In this document: piece after piece, positions 33,430 through 40,909 of the stretch
Layout of the letters: each line of letters begins with the position of its first letter
How positions within the stretch are numbered: the stretch's first letter is position 1
Assembly: GCF_029623955.1 (NCBI RefSeq)
Contig: NZ_JARSBP010000017.1
Coordinates: 1-40,909 of the forward strand
Origin: Mycobacterium sp. 236(2023)
GTDB lineage: Bacteria; Actinomycetota; Actinomycetes; Mycobacteriales; Mycobacteriaceae
Direction: 5' to 3'
DNA: 40,909 nt
Position numbers and translations under genes: made by a program
Notes under the pieces: generated by a model
Told to the model about the DNA's origin: nothing
Seen by the model: the letters and a program-made list of their open reading frames with translations, nothing else
Database searches by the model: none

Positions 33430-34224
33430 TCATCCCAGGACAGGGAACCGCCGCGCCCGGGCGAGATCGTCGAGTGCAACCTGCATGGCAGCGCGCACGT
33501 GCTCGTCGACCTCGGCGATGTCGGGGTCTGGCCCGAAAGTCGCCTCGATATCGATGGGAGGCAGGACTTTCGTGACGATCTTGGTGGGCAGTGGCACGTT
33601 GATCGGGAACGCCGTCAAACCGAAGGGGGCTCCGACGGAGATAGGCACGATCTTGACCCGCATGAGCTTGTCGACCCGCAGGACCCGCGCCAGACCCGCA
33701 CCCCTGGTCAGGTAGATCTGATTTTCCTGGCCTCCGATGGAAACCATCGGCACGATCGGGACCTTGGATGCCAGTGCTGCTTTGACGTAACCGGTGCGAC
33801 CGCCGAAATCGATGGTGTTACGTGCGGAAGTCGGCCGGTAGGCATCGTAGTCACCGCCCGGGAACACGACGACGATCCCGCCGGAACCCAGCGCGGCCGA
33901 AGCACTCTCATGGCTGGCAGAGATGAATCCCGCACGTGACAGGAGCTGGCCGATCGCGCCTGTCACGAGCATGTCGTGACTGAGGGTGAAGATCGGCCGG
34001 GTGTAACCGAACTTTTCGTAGAAGGCGGTGGCAAGCACCGGGACATCGAGCGCGAAGAGGCCACCAGAATGGTTCGACACCACCAACGCACCACCATCCG
34101 GAAAGCTCTCCAGCCCGCTGGCTTCGGCGCGGTGATAGGCCTTCACGAACGGCCTCACCAGTTGCATGGCCCGCTCGGTGAATTCCGGATCCCATCGAGT
34201 CACCTCGGCGTGTGCTTCGCTCAT
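33430..34224 (-). CDS. PlsC-like (LPLAT superfamily) acyltransferase
   Basis: A 264-residue acyltransferase. NHSGGLFALD at 51-60 (an H-x7-D spacing as in mycobacterial and plant DGAT-like members rather than H-x4-D) and FPGGDYD at 121-127. No clear membrane helix; probably peripheral. It would acylate a lysophospholipid, diacylglycerol or long-chain alcohol. Placement end-to-end with WS/DGAT suggests a shared lipid-storage role. Confidence 0.9.
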   Translation of the reverse strand: MSEAHAEVTRWDPEFTERAMQLVRPFVKAYHRAEASGLESFPDGGALVVSNHSGGLFALDVPVLATAFYEKFGYTRPIFTLSHDMLVTGAIGQLLSRAGFISASHESASAALGSGGIVVVFPGGDYDAYRPTSARNTIDFGGRTGYVKAALASKVPIVPMVSIGGQENQIYLTRGAGLARVLRVDKLMRVKIVPISVGAPFGLTAFPINVPLPTKIVTKVLPPIDIEATFGPDPDIAEVDEHVRAAMQVALDDLARARRFPVLG

Positions 34225-34572
34225 GATCGCCCTTACGAATTCGCGGTCGTTCGCTCAGTCTGTAGTATGAGAACCACTATTTGCAACTTTGTATTTTAAT
34301 CATTCTCATGGAAGCATCGGCCGCACTGCGGCGCGGGGTGTATCAAGCGAGACCTGCGTACGATCAGCCGCGTTCCGACAGCAGAAGACGGTCGGATTCT
34401 ACTGCAGCACATCATATCTGATCGATTTTCGGCTAGTCACGACAGCACGCTAGGTCGCACCCAGACGACGATTGTCTCTGCACAATCGGGGTTTGATCGC
34501 GCAGAGCATGGGCTAGCGTGCATAGGTCGGCACGCTGCAACCGATTCACTCCACTCGCGAGAGGTGCACGCC
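34225..34572. promoter_or_regulatory. 348-bp intergenic region with GAGAAC half-sites
   Basis: Divergent promoter region between the acyltransferase and DapB-like paralogue 6. TGAGAACCACTA (34268-34279) is a degenerate GAGAAC-type site whose right half reads TTTGC, and a TTCTCA half-site lies at 34303-34308. The part near 34290-34300 is AT-rich. No credible gene is visible; a 37-codon frame at 34308 has no ribosome-binding site. Confidence 0.4.
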
Positions 34573-35703
34573 ATGACCCGTTCCTCTGAAGGAACGCACG
34601 CGCCTCGGCGCGTCGCCCACGTCGGCACCGGCATGACCGGAAGCGTGGCGCTGCGAGCCATCATCGACGACCCGGCGCTCGATCTCGTCGGGCTCAAGGT
34701 GACCTCGGAATCGAAGGTCGGCACCGATGCAGGCCAGTTGTGCGGTCGACCCGCCACAGGCATCGCCGCCACCGAGGATGTGGCCGCGGTCCTGGCCGCC
34801 CAGCCAGACTGCGTCGCCTACTGCGCCACCGCGGTCAGACGCGAAGACGAGGTGATTGCCGACATCGTCGGCTACCTGAGGGCCGGCATCAACGTCGTGA
34901 CGATCTCCGCCATTCCGATGGTGTATCCGAGTGCGGCGCCCACCAAATGGCGAGAGCCGATCGAGAAAGCCGCCATCAGCGGCGGTTCGACGTTCTACGC
35001 AACTGGTTGCGAACCCGGCTTCGTGAGTCTCAATCTGCCCACCGCACTGCTGGCCGGCGCTGGGGCCGTCCACGCCTACCGGATGGACGAGTACGCCCTC
35101 GACCTGGACCTGTCGTACCCGATCTGGGAGGTCCTTCACGAATCGATGGGCTTCGGCAAGCCTGACGGCCATGTGCCGGTCCGCATCGCGGTCGGCAAAG
35201 TGAGCGATGACTGGGAACCAGTGGTGCGCTACATAGCGGACGTGCTGCGGGTGACCATCGACAACGTCGCGCTGGAGTGGGAAACGGTATTGGCCCCCCA
35301 CGACCTGGACACCGCCCTCGGTGTGATCGCCAAGAACACGATCTGCGGACACCGCTGGCAATTGGCGGCAATACATGACGAACGGCCTGTCGCATCGGTG
35401 CAGTACTTCGCAACAGTGACCTCCACGCCGTGGCCCGAGAATTGGCCACGCCCAGCACAACCCGGCCAAGGCGGCATGGTCTTCCGCATCGAAGGAAATC
35501 CCAACATGACGCTCGACCTGCGGCTCGACCCTTCCCCCGACGACGCCACGAACCCCGGTGTCACCGCCACCGCGATGGCTGCGGTCAACGCAATCCCGGC
35601 CGTCATCGACGCCCCACCCGGGCTGCTGCCTGAACCGCTGGCCGGCCCCTCGATTGTCACTCGGCAGACGCGCCGTCGAGACGCACTCTTCGACAATCGG
35701 TGA
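34573..35703 (+). CDS. DapB-like NAD(P)-binding protein, paralogue 6
   Basis: A 376-residue protein; ATG at 34573 follows GAGAGG by 7 nt (GTG at 34564 is possible). VAHVGTGMTGSVALR is the dinucleotide loop, GCEPGFVSLNLP the second mark and AVNAIPAVIDAPPGLLP the terminal motif, followed by an extra Arg-rich tail (RQTRRRDALF). It is monocistronic and the last gene before the tRNA scar. Confidence 0.9.
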   Translation: MTRSSEGTHAPRRVAHVGTGMTGSVALRAIIDDPALDLVGLKVTSESKVGTDAGQLCGRPATGIAATEDVAAVLAAQPDCVAYCATAVRREDEVIADIVGYLRAGINVVTISAIPMVYPSAAPTKWREPIEKAAISGGSTFYATGCEPGFVSLNLPTALLAGAGAVHAYRMDEYALDLDLSYPIWEVLHESMGFGKPDGHVPVRIAVGKVSDDWEPVVRYIADVLRVTIDNVALEWETVLAPHDLDTALGVIAKNTICGHRWQLAAIHDERPVASVQYFATVTSTPWPENWPRPAQPGQGGMVFRIEGNPNMTLDLRLDPSPDDATNPGVTATAMAAVNAIPAVIDAPPGLLPEPLAGPSIVTRQTRRRDALFDNR

Positions 35704-35912
35704 TTCGCCGGCAGGACCCGTCTGACCGAACCGCCAGCGGTGACCCGGCAGTCACCACAGGCACGCTCGGCGCGAGCGTCGCCGACACCAACCATGGGCC
35801 GTTCTAGCCTCGTTGTTGGCTTTGGCCCCATTCCGGCCCAACCGGCAACCAGCAACGATATTTGAAACGACCTGCGACGGCAGAGAACTAGCCACTGACC
35901 TGGAGTGATTTG
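35704..35912. other. Intergenic, no gene seen
   Basis: About 210 bp between paralogue 6 and the tRNA scar. It holds one GGCCCCAT octamer (35824-35831) and a GCAACGATATTTG-like AT-rich patch near 35851. No coding signal that I trust. Confidence 0.4.
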
Positions 35913-35957
35913 TGGTGGTCCCGGCTGGGTTCGAACCAGCGACCTTCCGCGTGTGAG
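35913..35957 (-). tRNA. 3' half of tRNA-Val(CAC): integration scar (att-like)
   Basis: On the minus strand the segment reads anticodon loop CTCACAC (anticodon CAC, U33 conserved), stem 3' strand GCGGA, variable loop AGGTC, a perfect T-arm GCTGG-TTCGAAC-CCAGC, acceptor strand CGGGACC, discriminator A and encoded CCA. The 5' side is not tRNA: AGCCA stands where TCCGC should pair. Breakage at the anticodon loop is typical of tyrosine-integrase attachment sites. The missing 5' half would lie to the right, so an inserted element should extend rightward to an intact tRNA-Val. Confidence 0.72.
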
Positions 35958-36050
35958 ATGGCTTGAGGCATAACAGGTTTCCGTTCTTGCTGGTCAGGGC
36001 AGTGCAGAATAGCCGAATTGGACCCCTCAGAGCACCTGTTCTGAAAGTTT

Positions 36051-36193
36051 GGCCCCATTTTGGCCCCATCAAATGGGGATCAAATTTGGGGTGACGTCCC
36101 GCCCTGCTGGAAGAAATTCAGCGATCTCCTTCTAATACTCCCCCAAATGGGCAAGAACGGCGTTCGGTCCACCTTATGGGGCCGGATGGGGCC
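36051..36193. repeat. Cluster of GGCCCCAT octamers near the att scar
   Basis: GGCCCCAT occurs at 36051-36058 and 36062-36069, its complement ATGGGGCC at 36176-36183 and 36186-36193, each pair spaced 10-11 nt start to start, plus one copy at 35824-35831 on the other side of the tRNA fragment. Helically phased pairs in opposite orientations beside an attachment core resemble integrase arm-type sites. A decayed integrase 3' end is the alternative. No intact gene is seen in 35958-36237. Confidence 0.5.
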
Positions 36194-36237
36194 AGTCGCA
36201 AGCGTGAGGTCGACAGCTGATGTCCAGTGCTGTCGAT

Positions 36238-36265
36238 AGCATCACTTAATGCGCTAAGTGATGCT
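36238..36265. promoter_or_regulatory. Perfect 11-bp inverted repeat upstream of Fic pseudogene
   Basis: AGCATCACTTA-atgcgc-TAAGTGATGCT. Arms are perfect and the spacer short, so it could be an operator or a hairpin. A TTA...TAA core of this kind is common in operators of XRE/HigA-type antitoxins, which would suit a Fic-type toxin gene, but no antitoxin gene is visible here. Confidence 0.5.
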
Positions 36266-36275
36266 GTCTTGAAGC

Positions 36276-37470
36276 TGTGGCACCACCGCGCTGACGTACG
36301 AGACGTTGATCTGGGGTGTACCCGTTGAAGCAGGTTACGGACTCGCGGACCTGCGCGCGGCACAGCGTCAGGCCGGGGAGAAGCAGCGATTCCGGCGTCC
36401 ATCGCCGAATTAGCCGTCACACTCCCGGCCGCGGTACTGGCAGACGCCGAGGAAGCAAGCAATGAAATCACTCGGTTCGACGCTGAGCTCGGAGATGAGA
36501 TTGCGGCTTTTTCCGTGGTCTTGCTGCGATCCGAATCGTCAGCGAGCTCCAACATCGAGAATCTGACCGCATCAGCACGCGCCATCGCCGAAACCGAAGC
36601 CCTGGGTGACACCGGCCGGCGCAACGCCGCACTGATCGTCTCTAACACCGAGGCTATTAAAGCGGCCGTTGCTTTGGCCGACCAGCTCGACGAGAACGCG
36701 ATCCTTGTCATGCACGCCGCGCTGATGCGTGACAGCGACCGGTCCCGCGCCGGGCAATGGCGTAGTGAACAGGTCTGGATCGGTGGCGGAACGTTCGGCC
36801 CCCGAGGCGCTGACTACATCGCTCCTCACCACTCGCGCATCCCTCGCACGATTGCGGACCTACTTGATTTCACCCGCCGCTCCGATGTGCCCGCGCTCCC
36901 CCCAGGTCGCGATAGCGCACGCCCAGTTCGAAACCATCCACCCCTTTACGGACGGAAACGGCCGTACCGGACGAGCTCTCACCCAAGCGATGCCGCGCCA
37001 CAAGCAGCTCACCCGCCAGATCACCGTCCCCGTCTCTGCCGGCCTACTCACCAACACCGACGCGTACTTCGACGCACTCGGCGCTTACCGCCAGGGCGAC
37101 GTCCCTCCGATCGTCGCGCGCCTGTCGGAAGCATCGCTGCTAGCCGTTGTCAACGGCCGACAACTCGTTGCCGAGCTCAGATCTATTCGCGAGTCGTGGA
37201 ATTCGAAGGTCGCTGCCCGGCGTGACTCAGCGGTGCATCGCGTCGCCGACTTGCTCATTAAGCACCCGGTCTTGAATGCGAGATTCCTCTAGCGCCAGCT
37301 GGACATCAGTACGGGGAACGCTCGCCGATACATCGACCCATTGGTAGAGGCAGGGATCATCGTCGAGTTCACCGACCGGTCACGCAACAGAGCCCGGCGC
37401 GCAGCCGAAGTGCTGAGGGCTCTCGACGCATTCGCGGCGGGGGCCGACCGCCGCAACCCTTCGAACTAGC
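36276..37470 (+). pseudogene. Decayed Fic-domain protein gene
   Basis: Fic/DOC-family protein (AMPylator-type) reading across several frames. N-terminal IASIAELAVTLPAAVLADAEE-like region and LLRSESSASSNIENLTASARAI in one frame; HAALMRDSDRSRAGQWR; then, after a C6 run at 36897-36902, a shift into the frame carrying the core motif HPFTDGNGRTGR near 36950. A TAG at 37290-37292 interrupts the C-terminal winged helix, which continues (QLDISTGNARRYIDPLVEAG) to a stop at 37470. An additional shift is likely near 36380. The inhibitory motif SESSASSNIEN is intact. Removing one C restores the main join. Confidence 0.85.
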
Positions 37471-37665
37471 GGCATGAGTTACATTTCGATCCGCTCGAGC
37501 CAGCGCCCCGGCAGAGGCGTGCTTGCACGCCACGAGCGATGCTGCCGATTGCGCCAATTCCCGAGTTCCCGCTTCGGTGCTTCCCAGCCCCATCTCTACG
37601 ACGCAAATACCCCGCAGACATTCGGCAAGCGCATAGAGCGCCCACTTTCTTGACTGCTCAGCAGC
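37471..37665. other. Intergenic, no gene seen
   Basis: 195 bp between the Fic pseudogene and the STAS gene. I see no coding or structural signal beyond ordinary composition; any terminators for the two converging genes are not obvious. Confidence 0.4.
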
Positions 37666-38052
37666 TCACCGGTTATCGAGAACCGCGTGAGCCTCACCTA
37701 TCGTGGTGCACACCCGTACGTCGCGATCGACGGCGGTGAGGGTGATGGGCCGGCGTGTCGCTGGGCCGGCAGCCACCACGATGAGCGCCGTCGATTCACC
37801 CGCCTTCCGCTGCGCCTTGACCAGCGCCTCCAAGCCCGCCGATGCCAGAAAGCTCACCTCCGTCAAATCGATGATTAGCCCGGAGAGGGTCGTGTCCAGC
37901 ACGGAGTCGACGTACTGAGTGAAGGTCGGCGCGGTCAGCATGTCCACGGCGCCCGATACACGCAAGACCACCGTTTCGCTACCGACTTCTGAGCTGAATG
38001 TGAGTCCTCCGCCATGCGGTGAACCCGCAGACTGCACCATCAGTGACCACAT
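37666..38052 (-). CDS. STAS-domain protein (anti-sigma factor antagonist)
   Basis: A 128-residue SpoIIAA/RsbV-like protein. Central motif DLTEVSFLASAGLEALV places the phosphorylatable Ser at about 71, matching the D-x-S-x-V-x-F-x-x-S-x-G signature. These proteins bind anti-sigma kinases when unphosphorylated and free a stress sigma factor. ATG at 38052 or 38040 could be the start. No anti-sigma kinase or sigma gene is nearby, so it probably partners in trans. Confidence 0.9.
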   Translation of the reverse strand: MWSLMVQSAGSPHGGGLTFSSEVGSETVVLRVSGAVDMLTAPTFTQYVDSVLDTTLSGLIIDLTEVSFLASAGLEALVKAQRKAGESTALIVVAAGPATRRPITLTAVDRDVRVCTTIGEAHAVLDNR

Positions 38053-38622
38053 CCTCGCTGACTCGTCGGTAAAACACCGACATGCACCAGCGAGCGACTC
38101 TGCTGCACCCGTTACCGACGAGTAACTATCTCACGCTGGCGACGATGAGGAGCTCAACGCCTGTCAACTGACGCGGCGCGGGCCGCGAATCCATCAAGCC
38201 TGTGACATCAGTGGTCTCCAGGACACCTAACCTTGACTCGAATGGCTGTGGTGACCCGTCAGGAATAATGAACAAGAAGTTCAGTAGGATCGAAGAGGTG
38301 CCGGGCTCCGCTCAGACACCAGCGCGGAACTCCCCGACCAGCTCAGAATCAATCGATGCTGGGGACTCAACATCGGTCAGCAGTCGGGGAGCTCCGCTCG
38401 CAAGTTCTTACCCATCAACGCAACACTTGACCCATCGAACTTGCGACTCAGATCGCCAGGGCCCCGGCGGCACGTTCGCACTGCTGCGTCGCTCGCGGCA
38501 GTGGGCGAGGGTACTTGCATGCCTTGCCCCCAAAGAAGGCCTCGGCTGTTCAGCGGTGTAGGCGTGCGAAAATCTGCCCGACGCGGATCGTCGACGAGAT
38601 GTGGCAGATAGGAGGACGGCTG
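38053..38622. other. 570-bp intergenic stretch without a convincing gene
   Basis: Between the divergent STAS and GAF-ANTAR genes. A 119-codon open frame at 38202-38561 is Ser/Pro-rich, has no ribosome-binding site and no recognisable fold, so I do not call it. The base composition is less GC-rich than the catabolic cluster, in keeping with decayed island DNA. Confidence 0.4.
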
Positions 38623-39345
38623 TTGAACACCCCGGCCGGCGTGACCGACAACCACGACATTGTGACTGCAGTGCGCGAATCCATGGCGAAGGTGGTGCGA
38701 GAATTTGCAAACCCCCGCACCGTAGAAGCCACCCTGGAATCGATCACCGCCGCCGCAACGACCTTGATCGCCGACATCGACAGCGTTGACGTGCTCCTCA
38801 TCGACGAAGGCGGCGGCTACCGCTCGGTGGCGCCCACCTCTGCGCTGGCCAGCGACATGAGTCGCCTCCAACACCGCCTCGGCTACGGCCCCTGCATCGA
38901 CGCCGCGGTCGGCGAAACGTTGGTGCTCAGCCACGATCTCAGCAACGACCAGCGTTGGCCCGAATACACCAGGGCTGCGGTCGCCGCGGGCGCCCGCAGC
39001 GTCATGTCGCTGCAGCTTTACACCCATCAGGGACGGCCCAGCTGCCGAGCTGCGCTGAACCTCTTCAGCCGCTCCCCCAACGCATTTCAACCAGAGAGCC
39101 AAGCGGCAGCAGTAACGCTGGCCACCCATGGGGCATTAGCGCTCATCGCCCACGACCGCGAGGCGCAGTTCCACTCAGCACTCGCCAGCCGCGACACCAT
39201 CGGGCAGGCCAAAGGAATGCTGATGGAACGATTCACTATCGACGCCGTCCGAGCATTCGAACTTCTGGTCAAACTGTCTCAAGACACGAATACCAAAATT
39301 GTCAACATCGCCGCTCAGATTGTCGCGGCAGGCCCTGAACGCTAG
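38623..39345 (+). CDS. GAF-ANTAR domain regulator
   Basis: A 240-residue protein. TTG at 38623 is chosen because GGAGG lies 7 nt upstream. GAF domain at about 35-170 with LGYGPCIDAAVGETL; C-terminal ANTAR domain from about 180 (RDTIGQAKGMLMERF, then AFELLVKLSQDTNTKIVNIA), which binds dual-hexaloop RNA and prevents termination. Common in mycobacteria as an orphan stress or ligand-responsive antiterminator. Its GAF ligand is unknown. Confidence 0.93.
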   Translation: MNTPAGVTDNHDIVTAVRESMAKVVREFANPRTVEATLESITAAATTLIADIDSVDVLLIDEGGGYRSVAPTSALASDMSRLQHRLGYGPCIDAAVGETLVLSHDLSNDQRWPEYTRAAVAAGARSVMSLQLYTHQGRPSCRAALNLFSRSPNAFQPESQAAAVTLATHGALALIAHDREAQFHSALASRDTIGQAKGMLMERFTIDAVRAFELLVKLSQDTNTKIVNIAAQIVAAGPER

Positions 39346-39471
39346 ACGGGAACAGAAACATCTCCATCACCGGTGAACCTTTCCATTACTCCTGCGGCAG
39401 ACCGAACCGGCGGCGATCGAAGTCGTGGGTACTTCTCTCAGCGTTGAGTCGGGTTCGGGTTAAGTCCGGAA

Positions 39472-39502
39472 AAGGCACTCCCCAAGATTTCGGAAGTGCC
39501 TT
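39472..39502 (-). terminator. Intrinsic terminator-like hairpin
   Basis: AAGGCACT (39472-39479) and AGTGCCTT (39495-39502) form a perfect 8-bp stem with a 15-nt loop. Read on the minus strand the stem is followed by TTTCC, a short T-run, so it terminates leftward transcription, fitting the tRNA-like remnant just to its right. It may also end the GAF-ANTAR transcript. Confidence 0.5.
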
Positions 39503-39524
39503 GGAGTCGGGCCAGGCTGGGAGG

Positions 39525-39562
39525 ATTTAAACCTGCGACCACTTGACCCCCTGTCGGACAGT
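39525..39562 (-). other. Degenerate tRNA 3'-end remnant
   Basis: Minus strand reads GGTCAAGTGGTCGCAGG then TTTAAAT then CCTCCC, recognisable as a variable loop plus T-arm but with one T-stem mismatch and TTTAAAT instead of TTCAAAT. A matching anticodon stem or acceptor stem cannot be built. With the downstream terminator hairpin it looks like a decayed tRNA gene or an old attachment site. Confidence 0.35.
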
Positions 39563-39602
39563 GCTCGAATTCAGCTGTCTCGCAACGGCTCTCGATACCC
39601 AT

Positions 39603-40439
39603 CGACCAGCGAAAACCGTCTCACGCCGTCTCGCACCGCTTCCGTGAGTTCGTACCCAGTTGTGACGGACGTGGTGAGAACGCACCGTCCTCAGGGCATT
39701 TCGGTCTGACGTTCGACTGGATTTGCTGAGTACTGGATTGGCAGCGAATCGCCGGACACGCAAGCAGGAAAGATGAACCGCCTGCCCCCACACAGCCAGG
39801 ACCGGGCAAGTCCCGTGAACAGGCAGTTTAGCTGTCGGAATGCAGTGTAGCTGGCGTGGTTGGACACGCGACTGTCGTCGGCGTTGTCGTCAGATTTGTG
39901 GTCACTCGCCCACCTGCCGAGACGCGTCCGCAACAATCCGCGGGAGATTAACTCGGGTTTGTACCTCTTATACTTCGCCGACGCAGTAGCAGACGCGACA
40001 CCGGATGCGTCGCAGCGTGCGGAGACACTCGGCATTTCAGGCTCAATGCGTGCCGTTGATGGGTTGATCGAAGGGGCGGTGGATCACGGCAGTCTTTCGT
40101 AGTCGAGCAACTCGCTGGCGCTTCACACCTCGCGCGCGTATTGATTCAGCGAACGGAGGCGTCCGCCGTCACGCCTCTGAGCTCCGCTACAGCGGACCTA
40201 TTTGGTCTTCGTTGACGGAACCCCGCGGAGTGGCCTCAGCAGGATCGACCATCTCAGACGCCGCACAAATTAACAATAAGACAGAATCTGCTTCTGTGTA
40301 TCGCTGCGGCGGTCGACCTACGTAGAACGAACGATGAGAACACGCCGATCCCGGCTAGCGACTCCGCTGGAGCAATACAACTTCCAATCCAGAGCCGACG
40401 CGGTTTCCACGTGCACACAGCGGACGGTCTGCAAGCGCA
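39603..40439. other. About 0.8 kb without a convincing gene
   Basis: Open frames here are short (up to 114 codons), lack ribosome-binding sites and show no recognisable family; the longest lies at 39691-40035 on the minus strand. Base composition is relatively AT-rich (TTTGTACCTCTTATACTT near 39957). I read this as non-coding or degraded DNA flanking the MCE operon. Confidence 0.4.
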
Positions 40440-40471
40440 TTGTCAATGGAACATATGTTGCTATATTGTTC
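40440..40471 (+). promoter_or_regulatory. Probable promoter and operator of the MCE/YrbE operon
   Basis: TTGTCA (40440-40445), 16-nt spacer, TATATT (40462-40467) gives a credible sigma-70-type promoter 145 bp upstream of the yrbE start. Overlapping it are GAACA (40449-40453) and TGTTC (40467-40471) as inverted arms and a perfect AACATATGTT palindrome (40450-40459), suggesting repressor control. Confidence 0.55.
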
Positions 40472-40612
40472 AGTGCGTAGGTGACCCGGATCACGAAAGT
40501 GGGTCCGCCTATCCGAACTGAAACGCGTGCCGTTTCCCGACGCCTTCACGCTCCATCGGAAAGGTCCATACTTTGCTGACAAGCTACGTCAGGCACTACG
40601 AGGTCGCGTGAA

Positions 40613-40909
40613 GTGATCACCGACGCGCGGCCCGGTGCGCCTGAGTTGTCCGCAGCTGATCGGTGGACGACGGGTATCGCGTTGCCGAATGGTTTGTCGG
40701 GGGCGATGCAGGCTGTCGGCGGGTTCTTCTCGATGTCGCTGGATGCGGTGCGTTATGTGTTCGTGCGGCCGTTTCAGTGGCGTGAGTTTTTGGAGCAGTG
40801 CTGGTTTGTGGCCAAGGTGGCGATGGCGCCGACGTTGTTGGTGGCCATCCCGTTCACGGTTCTGGTCTCGTTCACGTTGAACATCCTGCTGCGCGAGTTG
40901 GGTGCGGCG
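40613..40909 (+). CDS. YrbE (MlaE-like) MCE-transporter permease, 5' part only
   Basis: A frame of 99 codons running off the right edge, starting at GTG 40613. RYVFVRPFQWREFLEQCWFV followed by KVAMAPTLLVAIPFTVLVSF matches the N-terminus of YrbE permeases, which pair with Mce substrate-binding proteins and an MceG-type ATPase to import lipids or sterols. Being preceded by a promoter and no other yrbE, it is likely the A-type first gene. The N-terminal 30 residues before the fold are normal for the family. Confidence 0.88.
   Translation, partial: MITDARPGAPELSAADRWTTGIALPNGLSGAMQAVGGFFSMSLDAVRYVFVRPFQWREFLEQCWFVAKVAMAPTLLVAIPFTVLVSFTLNILLRELGAA

Noticed and set aside
34308..34421. 37-codon frame starting ATGGAAGCA
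   Set aside because: No ribosome-binding site; lies inside the divergent promoter region.
35752..36072. A 106-codon minus-strand frame over the tRNA fragment
   Set aside because: Its VAGSNPAGTT stretch is a translation of the tRNA T-arm and acceptor, a well-known artefact.
36118..36711. A 197-codon minus-strand frame opposite the Fic pseudogene
   Set aside because: Shadow of the plus-strand Fic coding sequence; no motif.
38202..38561. A 119-codon Ser/Pro-rich frame before the GAF-ANTAR gene
   Set aside because: No ribosome-binding site, no recognisable fold, low-complexity composition.
40635..40880. An 81-codon frame rich in Arg, Trp and Cys at the right edge
   Set aside because: It is out of frame with the YrbE permease, which starts at 40613 and carries the family pattern.
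1..40909. CRISPR arrays, rRNA genes, complete insertion sequences, riboswitches
   Set aside because: I saw no regularly spaced repeats, no rRNA sequence, no transposase gene and no recognisable aptamer pattern.

Overview
The window is about 41 kb of high-GC DNA from a mycobacterium, most likely a rapidly growing Mycolicibacterium or Mycobacterium. Evidence: frequent GTG and TTG starts, GTGA/ATGA coupled genes, a wax-ester synthase/diacylglycerol acyltransferase, an NDMA-dependent (mycofactocin-type) alcohol dehydrogenase, a GAF-ANTAR regulator, and the start of an MCE operon (YrbE permease) at the right edge. I cannot name the species from sequence alone.

Positions 1-35,703 are one long catabolic-looking accessory cluster. 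It holds two intact cytochromes P450 and one internally deleted one, a class III CoA-transferase, an AMP-forming acyl-CoA synthetase, seven intact SDR oxidoreductases plus one broken mycofactocin-type SDR, six paralogues of one DapB-like NAD(P)-binding family, a Bfd-like [2Fe-2S] protein, an AveC-like membrane protein, an esterase, an alpha/beta-hydrolase, an aldehyde dehydrogenase, a zinc alcohol dehydrogenase, a WS/DGAT and a PlsC-like acyltransferase. The mix suggests uptake, hydroxylation, stepwise oxidation and CoA activation of a hydrophobic, probably alicyclic or terpenoid/steroid-like alcohol or ester, with an outlet to storage lipid. The substrate is inference only.

Two regulatory layers are visible. 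A 16-bp palindrome, GAGAAC-N5-TTCTC, recurs with identical spacing at three promoters (4785, 11748, 15004). It would tie the acyl-CoA synthetase/SnoaL-like pair, a microprotein operon and the divergent P450-remnant/AveC and Bfd operons into one regulon. A second motif, CAACATACA/TGTATGTTG, lies at 25439-25485, 27741-27763 and, as a half-site, 28452-28459. It would tie the P450-DapB-SDR operon, a cytosolic binding-protein-like gene, a TetR regulator and the SDR-ALDH-ADH-WS/DGAT operon together.

Between 10,242 and 11,699 is an operon of five membrane-biased or very small genes (32, 23, 39, 236 and 140 aa). The first three are chained by tiny gaps and 4-bp overlaps and are easily missed. I regard it, with its AveC-like neighbour, as the best candidate for an undescribed system.

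At 35,913-35,957 lies the 3' half of a tRNA-Val(CAC) gene, broken just upstream of the anticodon loop and surrounded by GGCCCCAT octamers. It is the expected scar of a tyrosine-recombinase integration. To its right the DNA is decayed: a Fic pseudogene with frameshift and nonsense lesions, a STAS-domain protein, a GAF-ANTAR protein, a second tRNA-like remnant with a terminator hairpin, about 1.2 kb without convincing genes, then the promoter and first ~100 codons of a yrbE gene.
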